Of a DNA stretch of 64,000 bases, positions 11,336 to 22,895 are shown one piece after another. The notes under the pieces are model-generated. The model saw only the letters and a list, made by a program, of their open reading frames with translations, had not been told where the DNA came from and searched no databases. The DNA lies in the NCBI GenBank assembly GCA_004194705.1, contig SADC01000269.1:1-64000 (forward strand), in the 5' to 3' direction. Source of the stretch: Ditylenchus dipsaci (Eukaryota; Nematoda; Chromadorea; Rhabditida; Anguinidae). The number at the start of each line of letters is the position of its first letter. The stretch's first letter is position 1. The position numbers were made by a program, and so were the translations under genes.

Positions 11336-11789
11336 AGTTACTAACCGAGAGGAGTCGATTACTTTCTACGTCAAAGATAATATGCTAAGTGAAGCTGTTC
11401 TCTGCATATACTGAATTTCGGAAGTGCTCTGAATACGTACCGTCGGCAGTGCGTATTCAGTCGATTTGAGCAATTCTCAATAAATTGTACTATGCATAGT
11501 GCAGAAAACATGATTTTCAGAAATCACTTGAGATTTAAACCACGCTTGGTGCAAAATTGTTCATTTTGGGCAAAATGATTGAAATCTCTATTTTTGGTAC
11601 GAATCCTGAGTACTTTACGAACTGCTATAATCTGTACCGAGCGTGGTGCGGATTTTGGCGTTTTTGAACCTACACATTTCAAGATGGTGCAAAATAGTGC
11701 ATACACCCCCCCCTCCCCCTAAAGTCAGACAAAACCAAATAGTTTATTTTGAGGCGTATTGTATATTCTCTATTAATCCCCCACTCTCT

Positions 11790-12365
11790 AATAAACCCAA
11801 ACCCCCCTTTTTTACTAGGATTTAAGAGTTAGAGTTATTATTATTTATAATTTCATAATTTTGGGGGTTGAAAAATAATCACCCATGATGGTTTAATAGA
11901 AAAAATTAAAGTAGTTAAAAATTAAAGTGGTTTTGATAACGCAAATTTTTTCACGCCACGAACAACGAAATGAAAAATAAAGACATCCACACGGTTCCAG
12001 ACCATCGAATGTGGAACAAGACTACTATAAGTAGATAGATCACGAAATGATATCACGAAATAAAGAACATAATGGCTGGATCAGGATCATTGAGGATCGA
12101 TCAAAACTACTGAGGGTACATCGGGACCATTGAACATTGATTAAAACCACTGAGAATAGACCTCGACCAAGACCCGGACACGATATCTCTGGGCCACAAT
12201 ATCCCCGCGGCCACAATATCCCGGCCATAATATCCCCACGGCCACAATATGTTTTTGAAGTGTTTTTGAAAACGAATACGAAATCGGTTTACGAATGAAT
12301 TTGCGAAACGAAATGAAAACGAAATGGTGTCTCAAAGCGAAACGAAAACGATAAGTTATTGCCAA
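11790..12365. other. No gene; scattered repeat fragments
   Basis: AT-rich, with a ccacaatatccccgcgg repeat patch at 12175-12250 related to the array at 13795. Confidence 0.4.
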
Positions 12366-12369
12366 AAGA

Positions 12370-12490
12370 TTCCTCACATTAAGGCCTTTCGAATGAGCCA
12401 TTACTTGCCCATAAAACACGTGAAAATTTTAAAATCTCGATTGATTGATTTCTGTGAAAATTTCCAAAGAATTTTCATCATCTAGAACTC
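12370..12490. repeat. Fragment related to transposons at 38.4 and 50.7 kb
   Basis: The string ctttcgaatgagccattactt...gatttctgtgaaaatttcc...catctag matches the 5' non-coding part of both transposons (38620-38720 and 50918-51005). It is a third, truncated copy. Confidence 0.65.
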
Positions 12491-12561
12491 AGGTAGTGTA
12501 GTAGTACCCGGTAGTAATATTTTCGGCTTGTAATGAGCTTTTAAAATTTAAAATGTTGGCG

Positions 12562-12793
12562 CTACTATAGAATAACCCCCCCCCCCAAAATCCGACCTTT
12601 AAAAATTGCTGTAACTACCCTTGCAAACAACAAGTTTAGGCTTAGCCCTTAGGCTTGGGGGTAGGCCAGCGTACGGAAGTTGTGACTAATGAAGAGTTTG
12701 CGCACATTTTCCGGGTCTGGGACATAAATTTGGGTACTTTTTACTTAAGTTTTAAAAGGTCGGATTTTTGGGGGGGGGGTATTCTATAGTAGG
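12562..12793. mobile_element. MITE with CTACTATAGAATA ends
   Basis: Inverted ends ctactatagaata + C-run + aaaatccgacctt and aaggtcggatttt + G-run + tattctatagtag, with a roughly 130-nt unique centre. No coding capacity. Confidence 0.7.
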
Positions 12794-12824
12794 GTCAAAA
12801 TGTTTTTCTGTGATCCAACTTCAG

Positions 12825-13205
12825 TTCTACTGGATACTCCATGCAACAACTAAATCAAGTGGTCGTCCACTTGGATCAAAAAATTTTTTTACGTTCTCCA
12901 TGATCTAAAACCTGTTTTCTAGACTAATTCGGACACGACGAAGATGGTTTGATAATAGTTAAAAAAGGTTTTTGTATGGTATTTTTCGAGTATTGGGATA
13001 ATTGATTTTACCAAAGCTCGATTTACCAAAACTCAAAAATACCTTACAAAACGGCATCTTACCACTATCAAACCATCTTCAGCGTGTCCGCATCAGTCCA
13101 GAAAACAGGTTGTAAAACCTGAAAAGATAAAAAAAATTTGATTTTTTTTTATCCAAATGGACGACCACTTGGTTTGGTTGGTTCAGACTAAAAAATTCAG
13201 ACTAA
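12825..13205. mobile_element. Long palindromic MITE (aagtggtcgtccacttgg family)
   Basis: The left arm has atcaagtggtcgtccactt, aaacctgttttctagact and gaagatggtttgata. The right arm has the inverse order (atcaaaccatcttcagc, ccagaaaacaggtt, gacgaccacttggtt). The two arms meet around a gattttaccaaa...tttaccaaaactc centre with almost no spacer. Better-preserved copies are at 19520-19890, 31640-32290 and 53690-54085, with partial copies at 23610-23660, 36147-36300 and 52955-53235. Confidence 0.8.
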
Positions 13206-13794
13206 AAAACCCAAAAGACAGGTTCAAATAAACAAAACTAACTACATATCCGGATACAAGTGGTCAATCTGGATGTCCACCTGAGGCAAACTTTTTCATT
13301 ATGTTTCGGCTTAACAAAATTTTCACGTGCACTACTTCAGAAAATCTAAAAATAGTTTGGGAGTGAAACAATGCGATTTGGGCGATTTTACCAGAAATAA
13401 AAAAACACCCTACAAAATGGCATTTTACTATTATAAAACCTTCTTTGGAAGGCTCGAATTAGAGCAAAAAAATATTTTGGAACCCGAAAAACATTTAAAA
13501 AATCGCACCAGATGGACGACCAATTGGTTTGGTTGGTGGCTCTTTTAGTCCACTAAGAGCTTGGACAACACCTTAGAGAATTAGCTCACAAGTTTGTTAT
13601 GGATCACTGGAATGATAAAATTGTTTTCATTGTTTATAAGTATGATATACTTCATGAATAAAGCACTTTACTAATGTTCAATGAAAGCGCTTATGATTTA
13701 TTGTGAAATTACCAAGAGCCTCAGCCCGATTGAGATATATATCCCTGAAAATGAAAGTGTGCACTCAAAAAGATTCGAACCACTACATTTGTCC

Positions 13795-14145
13795 GAGATA
13801 TTGTGACTGCGGGATATTGTAGCTCGGGGATATTGTGGCCACAGGGATATTGTGTCCCGAGGATATTGAGGCCGTGGGGATATTGTGGCGCGGGATATTG
13901 TGGCCGTGGGGATATTGTGGCGCGGGGATATTGTGTCACGTATCCACCGAGACCACATGCAACAAAAATTTGAAAAATTGGCCATTTTAACCGAGAGGAT
14001 TTGGATAGCTATCATAAAATAATTTTTGACTGCGAGAGGGTTTTGGCCAAGGGGATTTTGGTCCGGGCGAATTATGACTGAGAGGATTTTGACCCGAGAG
14101 GATTTCGTCCTCGAGAGGATTTCAGTCCGAGAGGATTCTGATACG
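13795..14145. repeat. Two adjoining short tandem arrays
   Basis: 13795-13940 is about seven copies of ggggatattgtggc(c/g)(g/c), unit near 19-20 nt. 14030-14145 is about five copies of gagaggattt(tg/cg) wording, unit near 18-20 nt. Open frames across them are repeat artefacts. Confidence 0.75.
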
Positions 14146-14388
14146 TTCCGTTCTAAACAGCCTCATGGAACACAAAATTTTGTCAATAATTTTATTATAC
14201 GTCAAAAATAGTCATAGGAGATTGGCAGTATTCACCACGTGACCCTGAAAAGGTGTGAAAGTTCTGCAAGGAGCAATGAACAACAACAAAAATCACGGAA
14301 AAATTTTTATTGACGAAGAAGAGCAAACCCTAACAAGGTTTCAATAAAAGAATATTACTTATACTGTTTTTCGACGAAATTCAAAGAA

Positions 14389-17300
14389 CTAGTTGTCGCG
14401 ATATTTCATCAGGATCCCAATACATCTGCAACCCACTTGAATAAAACATCTTTGCAGTTTCTGGAGTATTTCTTTGAATAGACCACGAGTCTTGATGCTC
14501 TCCAATATAAGCTGCTTGCTCCATGGACAGTGCTCACGCGCTAATGCAAAAGCCTAGAAAATAATATTATTAGATCAATATCTACAACAAATAATAAACC
14601 TCTTCCATTCTCTTGCCGACTTCTTCACTGCATCATGGGATAGCAACCAGCACCACAAATAAGCATCAGGCAAAACAAGTTTATTTTCTTCCCGTACAGC
14701 AATCGAGATTACTTCTTGTAAAATCCGAGCTGGATTCTGACCTTCTTGAGCATACTTTTTAAGTCCTAATACAAGCAGAGCACTGCAGCGAATCCGCCTC
14801 TGGAGCCAACCTGAAAGCAATAAGTAATTTTTAACACCTAAGGACGCAATCAAAATTACTAATGCCCGGATTTATCTTCAAATAAACAACTGCATCGAAA
14901 TGGTGACTCAGCTCGATGAATTTCTTGACAAAATAAATTTCATCAGAGAATGTTTCCATGCCATCCTTCAGCAATCGAAGAAGCAGTTTAGGAGAGAACG
15001 CCTTTGATTTCTTCACTTCATTACTGTAAAATTTGCAACGAAGCTTCTGCACAGCTGGACGGTCTTTCAAGCTCTTCGCCAACGGAGATTCAGTTGCTGC
15101 TCGGTCGAACACCTTCCACTTCTTCATTAAGCCGCCATCAGTCACCTCTGAGAAGAAGGCAGCAGCCAGCTCAAGAATAATTTCAGCTTCATTTGCTAAC
15201 CAGTCAAACTTCGAGTGAGCGCTGTTAGCAGAATCTTTCAAGCAAGCCATCCAGCTATTCCACGCTCTATCCTTTGCTCAAGTTCATTAGTCAACTGTAA
15301 CCGATAAACCGATTATATTTGACACAATTAAAACCTAAAAAGAACCGACTTCTCTAGCGTTTCCCTGCACACCAAGCCTCAACAGGAACGACTTTTTAGT
15401 TAGCGTCTTTGGAGCGCCAGGAGAAAGCTGATCAGCCGCAGCAGGAAGACGACGACAAAAAGCTTTGGCCATTCTTAGGTAAATAAGGCGATCCCTGAGA
15501 CTCTGAAGTTGCCGAACATTAAAGCTTACAGAAATGAGTGTTCAGATAAAGATTTAACCTGTATGGACCAAATACATGACGAAAGCGCAGAAAAAACCAT
15601 TGAAAGAAATTTGAAAAGCTTCAAAGAACCAGCTCTGTCACCGCTATTCTCGTACTAAAATAAATAACTTGCAAAGTTGAGACGTTTAGAAACGGACAGA
15701 AACACACGGATTTCAGCATGTAAAAAGTAATTGCCAAATTCTCTGCCTCATTGATGTTGTCCACACTTTCGAGCGTTCTCTTGCGCAAGTTCACCGCTTT
15801 CTCCCGTGCCCGGCATCTAGGTCTGGTCCAGATAATTGCAAATGCGCATAGCTAAATGAAAAAATTATAGGGTCGATTAAATTATTTAAAATGATTACGT
15901 CAGTTCACGAGCAGACAAGATCCTCACAACATCCGCTTCTTCCGCACTGGACAACAGAAGCAGAAATTTGTCCAAAAATTCACTCATGCTCTCATAGCGA
16001 AGCGAGCAACTTGGGAAAAGATCAGAAGAGAGTCGACGCAAAATACCCTCGTGCGAATCGTCCTTCTGTGAAATTAAGTGTTCACAAACTGACAGCATAC
16101 GTCGCAGCAAGTTACCATTCCGGGAATAACAGCACCAAAGAGTTGTAATATCTTGAAGACAAGGTACTCAGCGCAACTCTTATCAGAGAATGGGAAAAGC
16201 AGCGGTCGAACTTCTTCAAAAGACACTTTTCTAGATGCGAACTAAAATAAACAGATAAATAAATCTGTAGATGATCCGGGTTGAGCAGATCTACCTCATA
16301 TAATTCGTGCGGTGTGCCTGGACTTCTGACTGGTCTCCAACTAGCTTGATTTCGGAAAGTCTCGAGCTGCCTCCAAATTTCTGCCGTCACACCCGTTTTC
16401 TGACTGCAAGTTGCAAGAATCAACTCTTCTTTTTCCTGATCTTAAGCAATTCTTTCTGCAAATCGGCGCATTCTTCAGAAGGTGCTAACGCATTAGTTTT
16501 AGACCTAGACCATCCTAAAACAAAATCAGTCTTGGATACAGTCCGGACGACGAAATCGAAACAGCATACCCAATGAACCATCATCACCTATAAATCCTTC
16601 GTATTAAATACTCAAGACGAAAAATAACAAATTACCGATTCGTGGAATACCCTGCGTCCAGAAGTTCTTGAATTTATCTACAAACTTTTCATCTACTAGA
16701 GACTGATCCATCAACGGAAAGAAGTGGAATTCCGTCAAAGCTTGCAAAGAGGCTACAGCTTGGTCAGCGAACCCACACTCTATCAGAAGTTTGCAGCGAT
16801 AAACAACAAGGGAGACGAGGAAGTCATCAGTCGCTGCTTCACTGTTTAAACCATTTCCGCGATAACGAAGCATATTGCTCAGGCATCTGTCAATCATTCC
16901 TAGCTAAAAACATAATGACACTAAACAGAAATGAAGATGACTTCTATACCATTTCGGTGCTTTCGAAATTTGCGAGCTTATTTTGCCTTTTTCGCAACAG
17001 TGCTTCCCACATCACGATATTGTTTGGAAACTCATTGATGAGCTGAAAAAGTTAAGGTCATAAGAGTAAGCATGTGAATAGAGAAATATTACGCGTCCTT
17101 CCATATCGGAAAACTCATCCGAATTGAACCCATAGCAGGCTTCGGCGACATCAAGCATTTCTAGCCGAAGAGCGATACTTGAACGTTGGACCTCAAGGAT
17201 TTGGAAATAATGGATTGCTTGATTTGGTAGAGCGCTCGCTTATTCCGAACTTCTGCTGCAGCGATTCCCGACTCTTTGAATGCCATCAGTTGATCCTAAA

Positions 17301-18777
17301 ACATTCAAATAAGTTAATCATGTCGATGGCACTGAGTAATTATTTGGTACCTGCAATCGAACGAACTTTATGCAAGCATCCACATCGTTCGGCTCAATGT
17401 TGATACGAGTAGCAAGCAGAATTCGTTTCTCTTCTAATCCCGCTTCTTCCCACGACAAAAATTTACTCTTTACGTAGTCATCGTAATCATCAGGGTTCAT
17501 TTTAGCAACACAGGTAGTGACAATCTCCTAATATTGCAATAAGTCTGTTTTTAAGAAGCTAACGTCAACAAACATACCTCTTTAGGCGTATATTTTTCAT
17601 GTGATATTGGAATAGGCTCAACATTGACAGTTCCTAGTGGCTTTCGGTGATAAAAGACCCTTTCCACTTGTTGATTTTCCTCTCTGCCCTTGCTCAATAG
17701 ATCGAAATAGCGAGGATCTCTGACAGAGACCACAGCCTCAATGAAACCAATGGCACCAAAGAGATTTGAAAGAGCACCGCTCAGAGATTTGTGACTTGCA
17801 ATTTCCGACTTGTAAGACCGACCATACAGGAGATTTTTGGGATCACCTTCTGTCTCCACCACCAAATGAGTAGTTTTGTACCCGTATTCTGACGAAGAGA
17901 GAAGCTTCCAAGGGTTACTTTTCACGTCGAACATCTAAAAAAGCAGAACGGCATCAAACAGGAGAGCATAACATTAGCTGCACTTACGTTCTCAACCTTT
18001 ATATCTTTGTGACCGTTCTGTCTGCTCCCCAGATTTCCACTGAAGAAGAACGACTTGAGCTGCTTGAGCTGCTAGAGGAACAGGATCTTCGACGACGCTT
18101 GCTCTTATTATGCCCCTTCTTGCTTTTGTGACTGTTATGTCGATGACTCTTCCTTCTCTTCCTGTGCTTATGCGGACTAGAAGCCTAAAAAATGGCTAGA
18201 GTAATCACGACCATACACGTAGTAGAAAATACAGTTACCAACGGAGGACATTCATCAGCTTCAGAATCACTTGCAATGGAAACTTTTTTGATGCTTAAAT
18301 TTTTTGAGGTATAATTAAGACATAAAACATTGGTGACATACCTGTACTTGGAGGACTCTTCTTTTTCACGCTTCATTTCCGCACACTTCTGTTCAAGTTT
18401 TCTGATTTTCTCTTCTTGCTTTCTTGCAATCAGACAACTGTTAAAATCGGCCACGCTTCTTCGAGGCGTACTAGCTTGATCAGAAGGAGGCGTCGGTTGG
18501 AAATTTTGCTGCTGCATTCTAACGAAAGGCTGCATCATTCTCTCAGGCATCATCGCTGGCACTTGCATTGGCATCATTGGAACATAGAAGAGAGGCGGCT
18601 GATTTGGTAGCGGCTGCTGCATACTTTGGGCACCATAAGCTGGTCGATGATTCGGATGATGCGGATAAATCGATTTCGCTTTCGTCTTCCATACTCTGCT
18701 AGATCATGATTCTTTTGATCAGGATTATCGAAATCATAAGGAAATTGACCACCGTTAGAATTTCTGTTGCTAGACAT
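14389..18777 (-). CDS. nrde-2: NRDE2 homologue (nuclear exosome/RNAi factor), multi-exon, frame breaks
   Basis: NRDE2 proteins are nuclear HAT/TPR-like repeat proteins. In nematodes they are needed for nuclear RNAi; in mammals they bind the exosome helicase MTR4. The parts read in family order on the minus strand: a basic block KHRKRRKSHRHNSHKSKK followed by a Ser run (near 18060-18170); a GDPKNLLYG...YK block, then QVERVF(Y)HRKPLGTVNVEPI (17580-17934); DVDACIKFVRLQ; a helical block CGFADQAVASLQALTEFHFF; FVDKFKNFWTQGIPR (16625-16880); EIWRQLETFRNQASWRPVR (16300-16400); and a C-terminus AREHCPWSKQLILESIK with stop at 14389-14391. Introns are about 45-60 nt. The start at 18777 follows a TTTTAG acceptor. 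The Pro/Met-rich N-terminal segment (18342-18777) is not typical of the family. At least four single-base frame changes (near 18660, 18030, 17250 and 16440) but few stops suggest small indels in the sequence or early decay. The product call is strong; exon joins are approximate. Confidence 0.88.
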
Positions 18778-19205
18778 TTTGCTAAAACAAAATTTTACGA
18801 CAGGAATCGAAAAAGTGCTACAAAGGAAGGCTAAAGTGCCTTATGATGGGGCTGCCAAAAAGAGGTTTTCGCCACTTTTTCGCGTTTTAGCTACTGAAAC
18901 GTGTATAAAACACGTTAAAAGGGGCCCGGTCGACCATTTTTAGAAAAAAATTCACCAAAAATCGACTTTTTGCCTTGGGTGACCAAGGTTAAGGGTACTG
19001 GAGGCAGGGTTCACAGATCGAAAATCGCAAAAGCAGAATTTGTTTCAAAAAAGCAGAAATTTAAACCAAAAAATCTACAAAAAGCAGGAACAAGCTGATA
19101 TAAAATGCTGTGAGATGTGCAAAAATTCCTGCTTTTTCACGGACAAATAGCAGATTTTAAAGGGGCATGCTAACTAGCCCTATTTTCAAATACATCAACC
19201 GACCT

Positions 19206-19214
19206 AAAATTAGG
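19206..19214. repeat. 9-bp target duplication AAAATTAGG, left copy
   Basis: An identical AAAATTAGG lies at 20443-20451, immediately outside the two ends of the foldback at 19215-20442. Confidence 0.85.
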
Positions 19215-20442
19215 GTTCGTACTCATTTGGGCGAAACTCATTTGGGCGCCCTCGTTTGGGCGCCCTCGTTTGGGCGCCCTCATTTGGGCGCCAATATTTT
19301 ATATTGGTTTTTAAATGTCTCAGATAGTCTGAAAAGGATATGTTAACCCCAGGGATGGTAGGGAAACCACCAAGTACCCACCCATGAAGGGTATCCACCG
19401 GGCGGCGTCGAATTGATCCAGAGCGAATTGATCCACATAAATTTACGAAACGCAATGTTTTTATATTTTTGTCTTCACTATTTTACTTGTTAATTCAAAC
19501 ATTGTTCTTATGAACCAACAGTAGTTTTGCTGGATATCCATGTACCGACAAAAGCAAGTGGTGATCCACTTGGATCACAAAAAAAATAATTTTATTTTTT
19601 ATTTTTTCACTTTCCAAAACCTGTTTCCTGGACTAATTCGGGCACGCTGAAGACAATTTGATAGTGGTCAAATGCCATTTTCTCGAAAATTTATTGATTT
19701 TTGATAAAATCGAGTTTTCGGTAAAATCAATTATTTTCCAAAACTCAAAAAATATTCAAGAAAATGGCCTTTTACCACTATCAAACCATCTTTAGCATGC
19801 CCGAATCACTCCAGAAAACAAGATTCGGAACATGAAAACGAAAAAATTTTTCGATCCAGGTGGACAACCACTTGGTTTTATTGTGCCCAGATAGTCATAC
19901 TCAGGTTGGGGAACTCAGGTAGTGTAGCAGTACCCGGACAGTGATATTTTTGTCTTGTGGAGAAATTTTAAAATTATAATGTTTTGCTAGTCCGAGTTCA
20001 CTAACTTGGGGACACAAAATGTTGGGCTTAAAGAGTGGGCAGAAATGGTGGTGGTACCCAGGTTTTCAGGTGGCAACACCAAATGAAAATGTTATGAACT
20101 ACCAAAACATGTTTAGCACTTGATTTCGGATAGGATAAAATGGATTTTGATCGATTTTCACTAAATGTAAAATTTCAGGATTATGGAGCTGGAATCCAGC
20201 TGCTGGATACCCTTTACATGTGGGTACGTGATGGTTTCCCTACTATCCCTGGGGTTAACATATCCTTTTCAGACTATCTGAGACATTAAAAACCAATATA
20301 AAATATTGGCGCCCAAATGAGGGCGCCCAAATGAGGGCGCCCAAATGAGGGCGCCCAAACGAGGCGCCCAAATGAGTTTCGTCCAAATGAGGGCGCCCAA
20401 ATGAGGGCGCCCAAATGAGTTTCGCCCAAATGAGTGTGTACG
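19215..20442. mobile_element. Foldback element with tandem-repeat arms, 9-bp TSD (FB-a)
   Basis: The outer arms are short tandem repeats of catttgggcgccct on the left and inverted agggcgcccaaatg on the right. Each is followed inward by the same inverted segment (ggtttttaaatgtctcagat...aaccccagggatggtaggg at 19300-19380, inverse at 20225-20300). Ends GTTCGTAC-TCATTTGGG and CGTACACACTCATTTGGG (right, reverse complement) are flanked by the perfect duplication AAAATTAGG. A palindromic MITE (19520-19890) sits inside. Long arms built of subrepeats plus a 9-bp duplication recall Drosophila FB elements and MULE foldbacks. No transposase is present. Confidence 0.85.
19520..19890. mobile_element. Long palindromic MITE nested in FB-a
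   Basis: Copy of the aagtggtcgtccacttgg family. The left arm has aagtggtgatccacttgg and acctgtttcctggact, the right arm the inverse with cagaaaacaagattcgg and ggtggacaaccacttgg. The arms abut at ttttgataaaatcgag. Confidence 0.75.
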
Positions 20443-20940
20443 AAAATTAGGCCTGTAGGTTTATTTTTGGCGCGAATTTGAAATACATTTAATTTTCAAA
20501 TGCATTTTTTTTGCTTTTTTATAAGGGCAGTACATTTTTCTGGCCCAAATCCATGCTTTTGTTTCAGATTCTTGGTTGTCAATGGCTAGGTAACAGCGAT
20601 TTGCATGATTAGTTCATGTTGAGGAAATTAATCAAAATGGATTAAATCAACTAAAATGAGTCTTGGATATCCGCTTTGAAAAAAATAAAAAAAAATCAAA
20701 ATCGTTTTTTTGATATTTTTATGCTCCACCCTTTTGTCAGGGTTTGGATGTATATCTTGTATAAAAACTGTGCGGATTGTTCTATCTGGACAGATGGAGC
20801 CACTTTATGCTTAAATTCAGCAAAAAAACTGGTGGTAGAAGGATAACGCATCTGTTTTGATGATTGTGCTTGATTTCTATTACATCATCTTTTTTCCTTC
20901 TTTGTTTTTACCATAAATTTTCAGTTCTGAAGTATTATAA

Positions 20941-21299
20941 ATGGCGCCGGATAGAGTGAGGAAAGTGATGATGTAGGTTAGTGATTTCATTGGCTTTGCT
21001 GTAGTCATGTTTTTTGCTTGTTATAGCCTAGCAATCTCATTTTCCACTGCTTGCAAAGTTGATCTAGGGTCCAAATCCGGCTGTACGAAGACGTCATCTA
21101 CCGCCTGGAGGATACATCATCGTCAGTGAAATTTATTTTGACTTACTTCTCTGATACATTCAGTCCATTTAGCATTCGATGAGTACATGAGCATTGTGGT
21201 GAATGAAGCCGAAGAGCTGCACATGAAGACTCTCAACTGAAAGAAGCTGGGGCTAATCCTTCTCAAGGCGACAATGTCACATTGCTCACTACAATTTAG
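20941..21299 (+). pseudogene. snr-6: Small nuclear ribonucleoprotein E (SmE) gene, decayed
   Basis: SmE is a core subunit of the heptameric Sm ring on spliceosomal snRNAs. Exon 1 (20941-20976) encodes MAPDRVRKVMM. Exon 2 (21027-21121) encodes PSNLIFHCLQS-stop-SRVQIRLYEDVIYRLE. Exon 3 (from 21173) encodes FDEYMSIVVNEAEELHMKT, then LN-stop-KKLGLILLK and, after a one-base shift, GDNVTLLTTI and stop at 21297-21299. The order and spacing match SmE over its full length of about 90 residues. Introns are retained, so this is not a processed copy. Lesions: TAG at the exon 1/2 join where the family has Gln, TGA twice where it has Arg, and frame changes in exon 2 and near the end. AATAAA follows at 21337. 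A TTTTCAG acceptor lies 16 nt before the ATG. The symbol is the nematode orthologue name. Confidence 0.88.
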
Positions 21300-21810
21300 T
21301 AATCGTCTATCCTGTTTTTGTTGAAATGTTGTTACAAATAAACTTCTCGTGTCATGTGGTTATTTTTGGTAATCGGAAAAATTAGTGTTGGGTTGTTTCA
21401 GCCGACGAAAATCTGCACTTACGAGAGTCTTGGTACGTATTAAAAGTGATTAGCACACAGTCGACTCTCTACATGGCGATCCTGTTTGTTAAGTCCACCT
21501 CTTCACTGTGTCTGTGTTTAACAGAACCGGTTAGACTGGTTTGAAGTCAAAATAGGAAATGTAACCCTCCTTGTTGTGTCCATTTTTTAATTGCTTTCGG
21601 GTCGAACAGGTCTCGAGGGATTTCCGGACTCGAGGGATTTTTTGCGAAGACAGACGATTGAAACTCGAATCCTTGCCAGTGAATATTGACTGAAGACAAG
21701 AAAACAGGCCAAATAAAAAGAGAAACAACGGAAATTAGTCCAACTAATCATGCAAATCGTCGTACCTAACCATCAACAACCAAAAATTCAAAAAAGGCGT
21801 GGATTTGAGT

Positions 21811-21819
21811 CAGAAAAAA
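21811..21819. repeat. 9-bp target duplication CAGAAAAAA, left copy
   Basis: The identical string lies at 22736-22744, just outside the other end of the foldback 21820-22735. It is A-rich, so chance identity is less negligible than for the other two duplications. Confidence 0.65.
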
Positions 21820-22735
21820 GAGTAATACTTTTTTCTAGCGTCAAAAGACACTTTTCTAGCGCCAAAATACTTTTTTCTAGCGTCAAAATTTTCTAGCGTC
21901 AAAATACGTTTTTCTAGCGTCAAAATACGCTATTCTAGCGTCAAATTTTGTTCTCATATGCCATTTCTTGTTTCTATGTGTTTCACGGGTGTTCATTCTT
22001 AATTTCAGTTGATCAGCCAACATGGAAGCCTTCATTGAGATTGGACAAGTGAGAAAGCGTCAATTTGGTCTGAACTATCATCCTATCGCCCACTTTGAAG
22101 ATGAAAACTGCCTCGAACAATGGATGCAGCTGAACAAAGGATCGTGGACCAAGTTCGTGTTTATTTGTTTTGTCTGGTATGTCTGGTAGTTCTGTCTGGT
22201 ATGGTCAACGCCTCTTATCCAACAGCTACAGCGAAACTCGGTAACTATACTTTAGCTGCTGTTACTGTTTGGCCTGCTGTGAAGAGGAGGATGTGCTATG
22301 TCCATATGTTTTGTTTTCATTGTTATCGCTTTGTTCTTGGAGTGTGGTATTTGGAATAAAAGTTGTCTGGTCTGAATCATGTGGCGTAGAGTATAATTTT
22401 GAAGATGTGGGAATAGGGATTGAGTAGAATGAAAAGGAAATAAAACAGGAAATAACGACCACATCTTTGACAGTGGAAGTTTTGAAGGTAGAAAGAAGTA
22501 TTTTTATGGCAGAAAAAGCTATTACACGGCAGAAAAGCATTTTCACGGCAAAAATTCATTTTGATGGCAGATGAAAAGGGTCTGGCTTTTGACGCTAGAA
22601 TAGCGTATTTTGACGCTAGAATGGCGTATTTTGACGCTAGAAAAACGTATTTTGACGCTAGAAAAATTTTGACGCTAGAAAAAAGTATTTTGACGCTAGA
22701 AAAGCGTCTTTTGACGCTAAAAGAAAGTACCACCC
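21820..22735. mobile_element. Foldback element with tandem-repeat arms and a gene-like core (FB-b)
   Basis: The left arm (21830-21950) is six copies of ttttctagcgtcaaaata. The right arm (22585-22725) is the inverse, tattttgacgctagaaaa, in the same order of variants. Ends (G.GT..TACTTT.TT.TAGCG on both sides) are bordered by CAGAAAAAA. The core (about 21955-22560) contains a T-rich tract, a TTTCAG acceptor and the exon-like frame at 22022-22189. No transposase. The layout is that of a Pack-type (gene-carrying) MULE foldback. Confidence 0.75.
22022..22189 (+). CDS. Exon-like 55-residue frame inside FB-b
   Basis: An ATG follows ttaatttcag by 13 nt, then 55 codons to TAG. The protein is mixed and protein-like: MEAFIEIGQVRKRQFGLNY, then AHFEDENCLEQWMQLNKGSW, and a short aromatic/hydrophobic end FVFICFVWYVW. 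A GTATGTCT donor at 22179 could end it earlier. I do not recognise a family. Because it sits in the core of a foldback with target duplications, it may be a captured host exon and not a gene in its original place. Confidence 0.35.
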   Translation: MEAFIEIGQVRKRQFGLNYHPIAHFEDENCLEQWMQLNKGSWTKFVFICFVWYVW

Positions 22736-22769
22736 CAGAAAAAATGGCAACCGGACAATAATCTTTTTT

Positions 22770-22895
22770 TGAGAAATTTGTCGCGCGAGAATTTTTCCTT
22801 TTTGAAAATTTTGTCGCGCGACATTCTTCCGTTTATCAAATTTTGTCGCGCGACATTCCTCTTTTTTTACTGAATTTTTTTCGCGCGACATTTCT
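22770..22895. repeat. ttttgtcgcgcgacatt tandem repeat
   Basis: Four copies of a roughly 35-nt unit with the palindromic core tcgcgcga. Confidence 0.7.

Larger units (their letters stand above)
9853..11768. mobile_element. Long-inverted-repeat element carrying exon-like sequence
   Basis: The left arm (about 9856-9917) reads accgtataatacgcctc...ttggttttgtctgac followed by a G-run. The right arm (about 11707-11766) is its inverse: a C-run, gtcagacaaaaccaaatag and gaggcgtattgta. Just inside, a second pair (about 9965-10150 and 11440-11600) with 'accacgcttggtgcaaaat' is repeated in direct orientation. Between them lie a tRNA-like segment (10268-10345) and spliced exon-like sequence (about 10890-11325). 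No target duplication was identified with confidence. Confidence 0.6.

Noticed and set aside
20941..21299. Alternative genetic code with UGA and UAG read as sense
   Set aside because: The cdo-1 exon, the CAC-ended transposase and most NRDE2 exons have no in-frame UGA/UAG, so decay explains SmE better.
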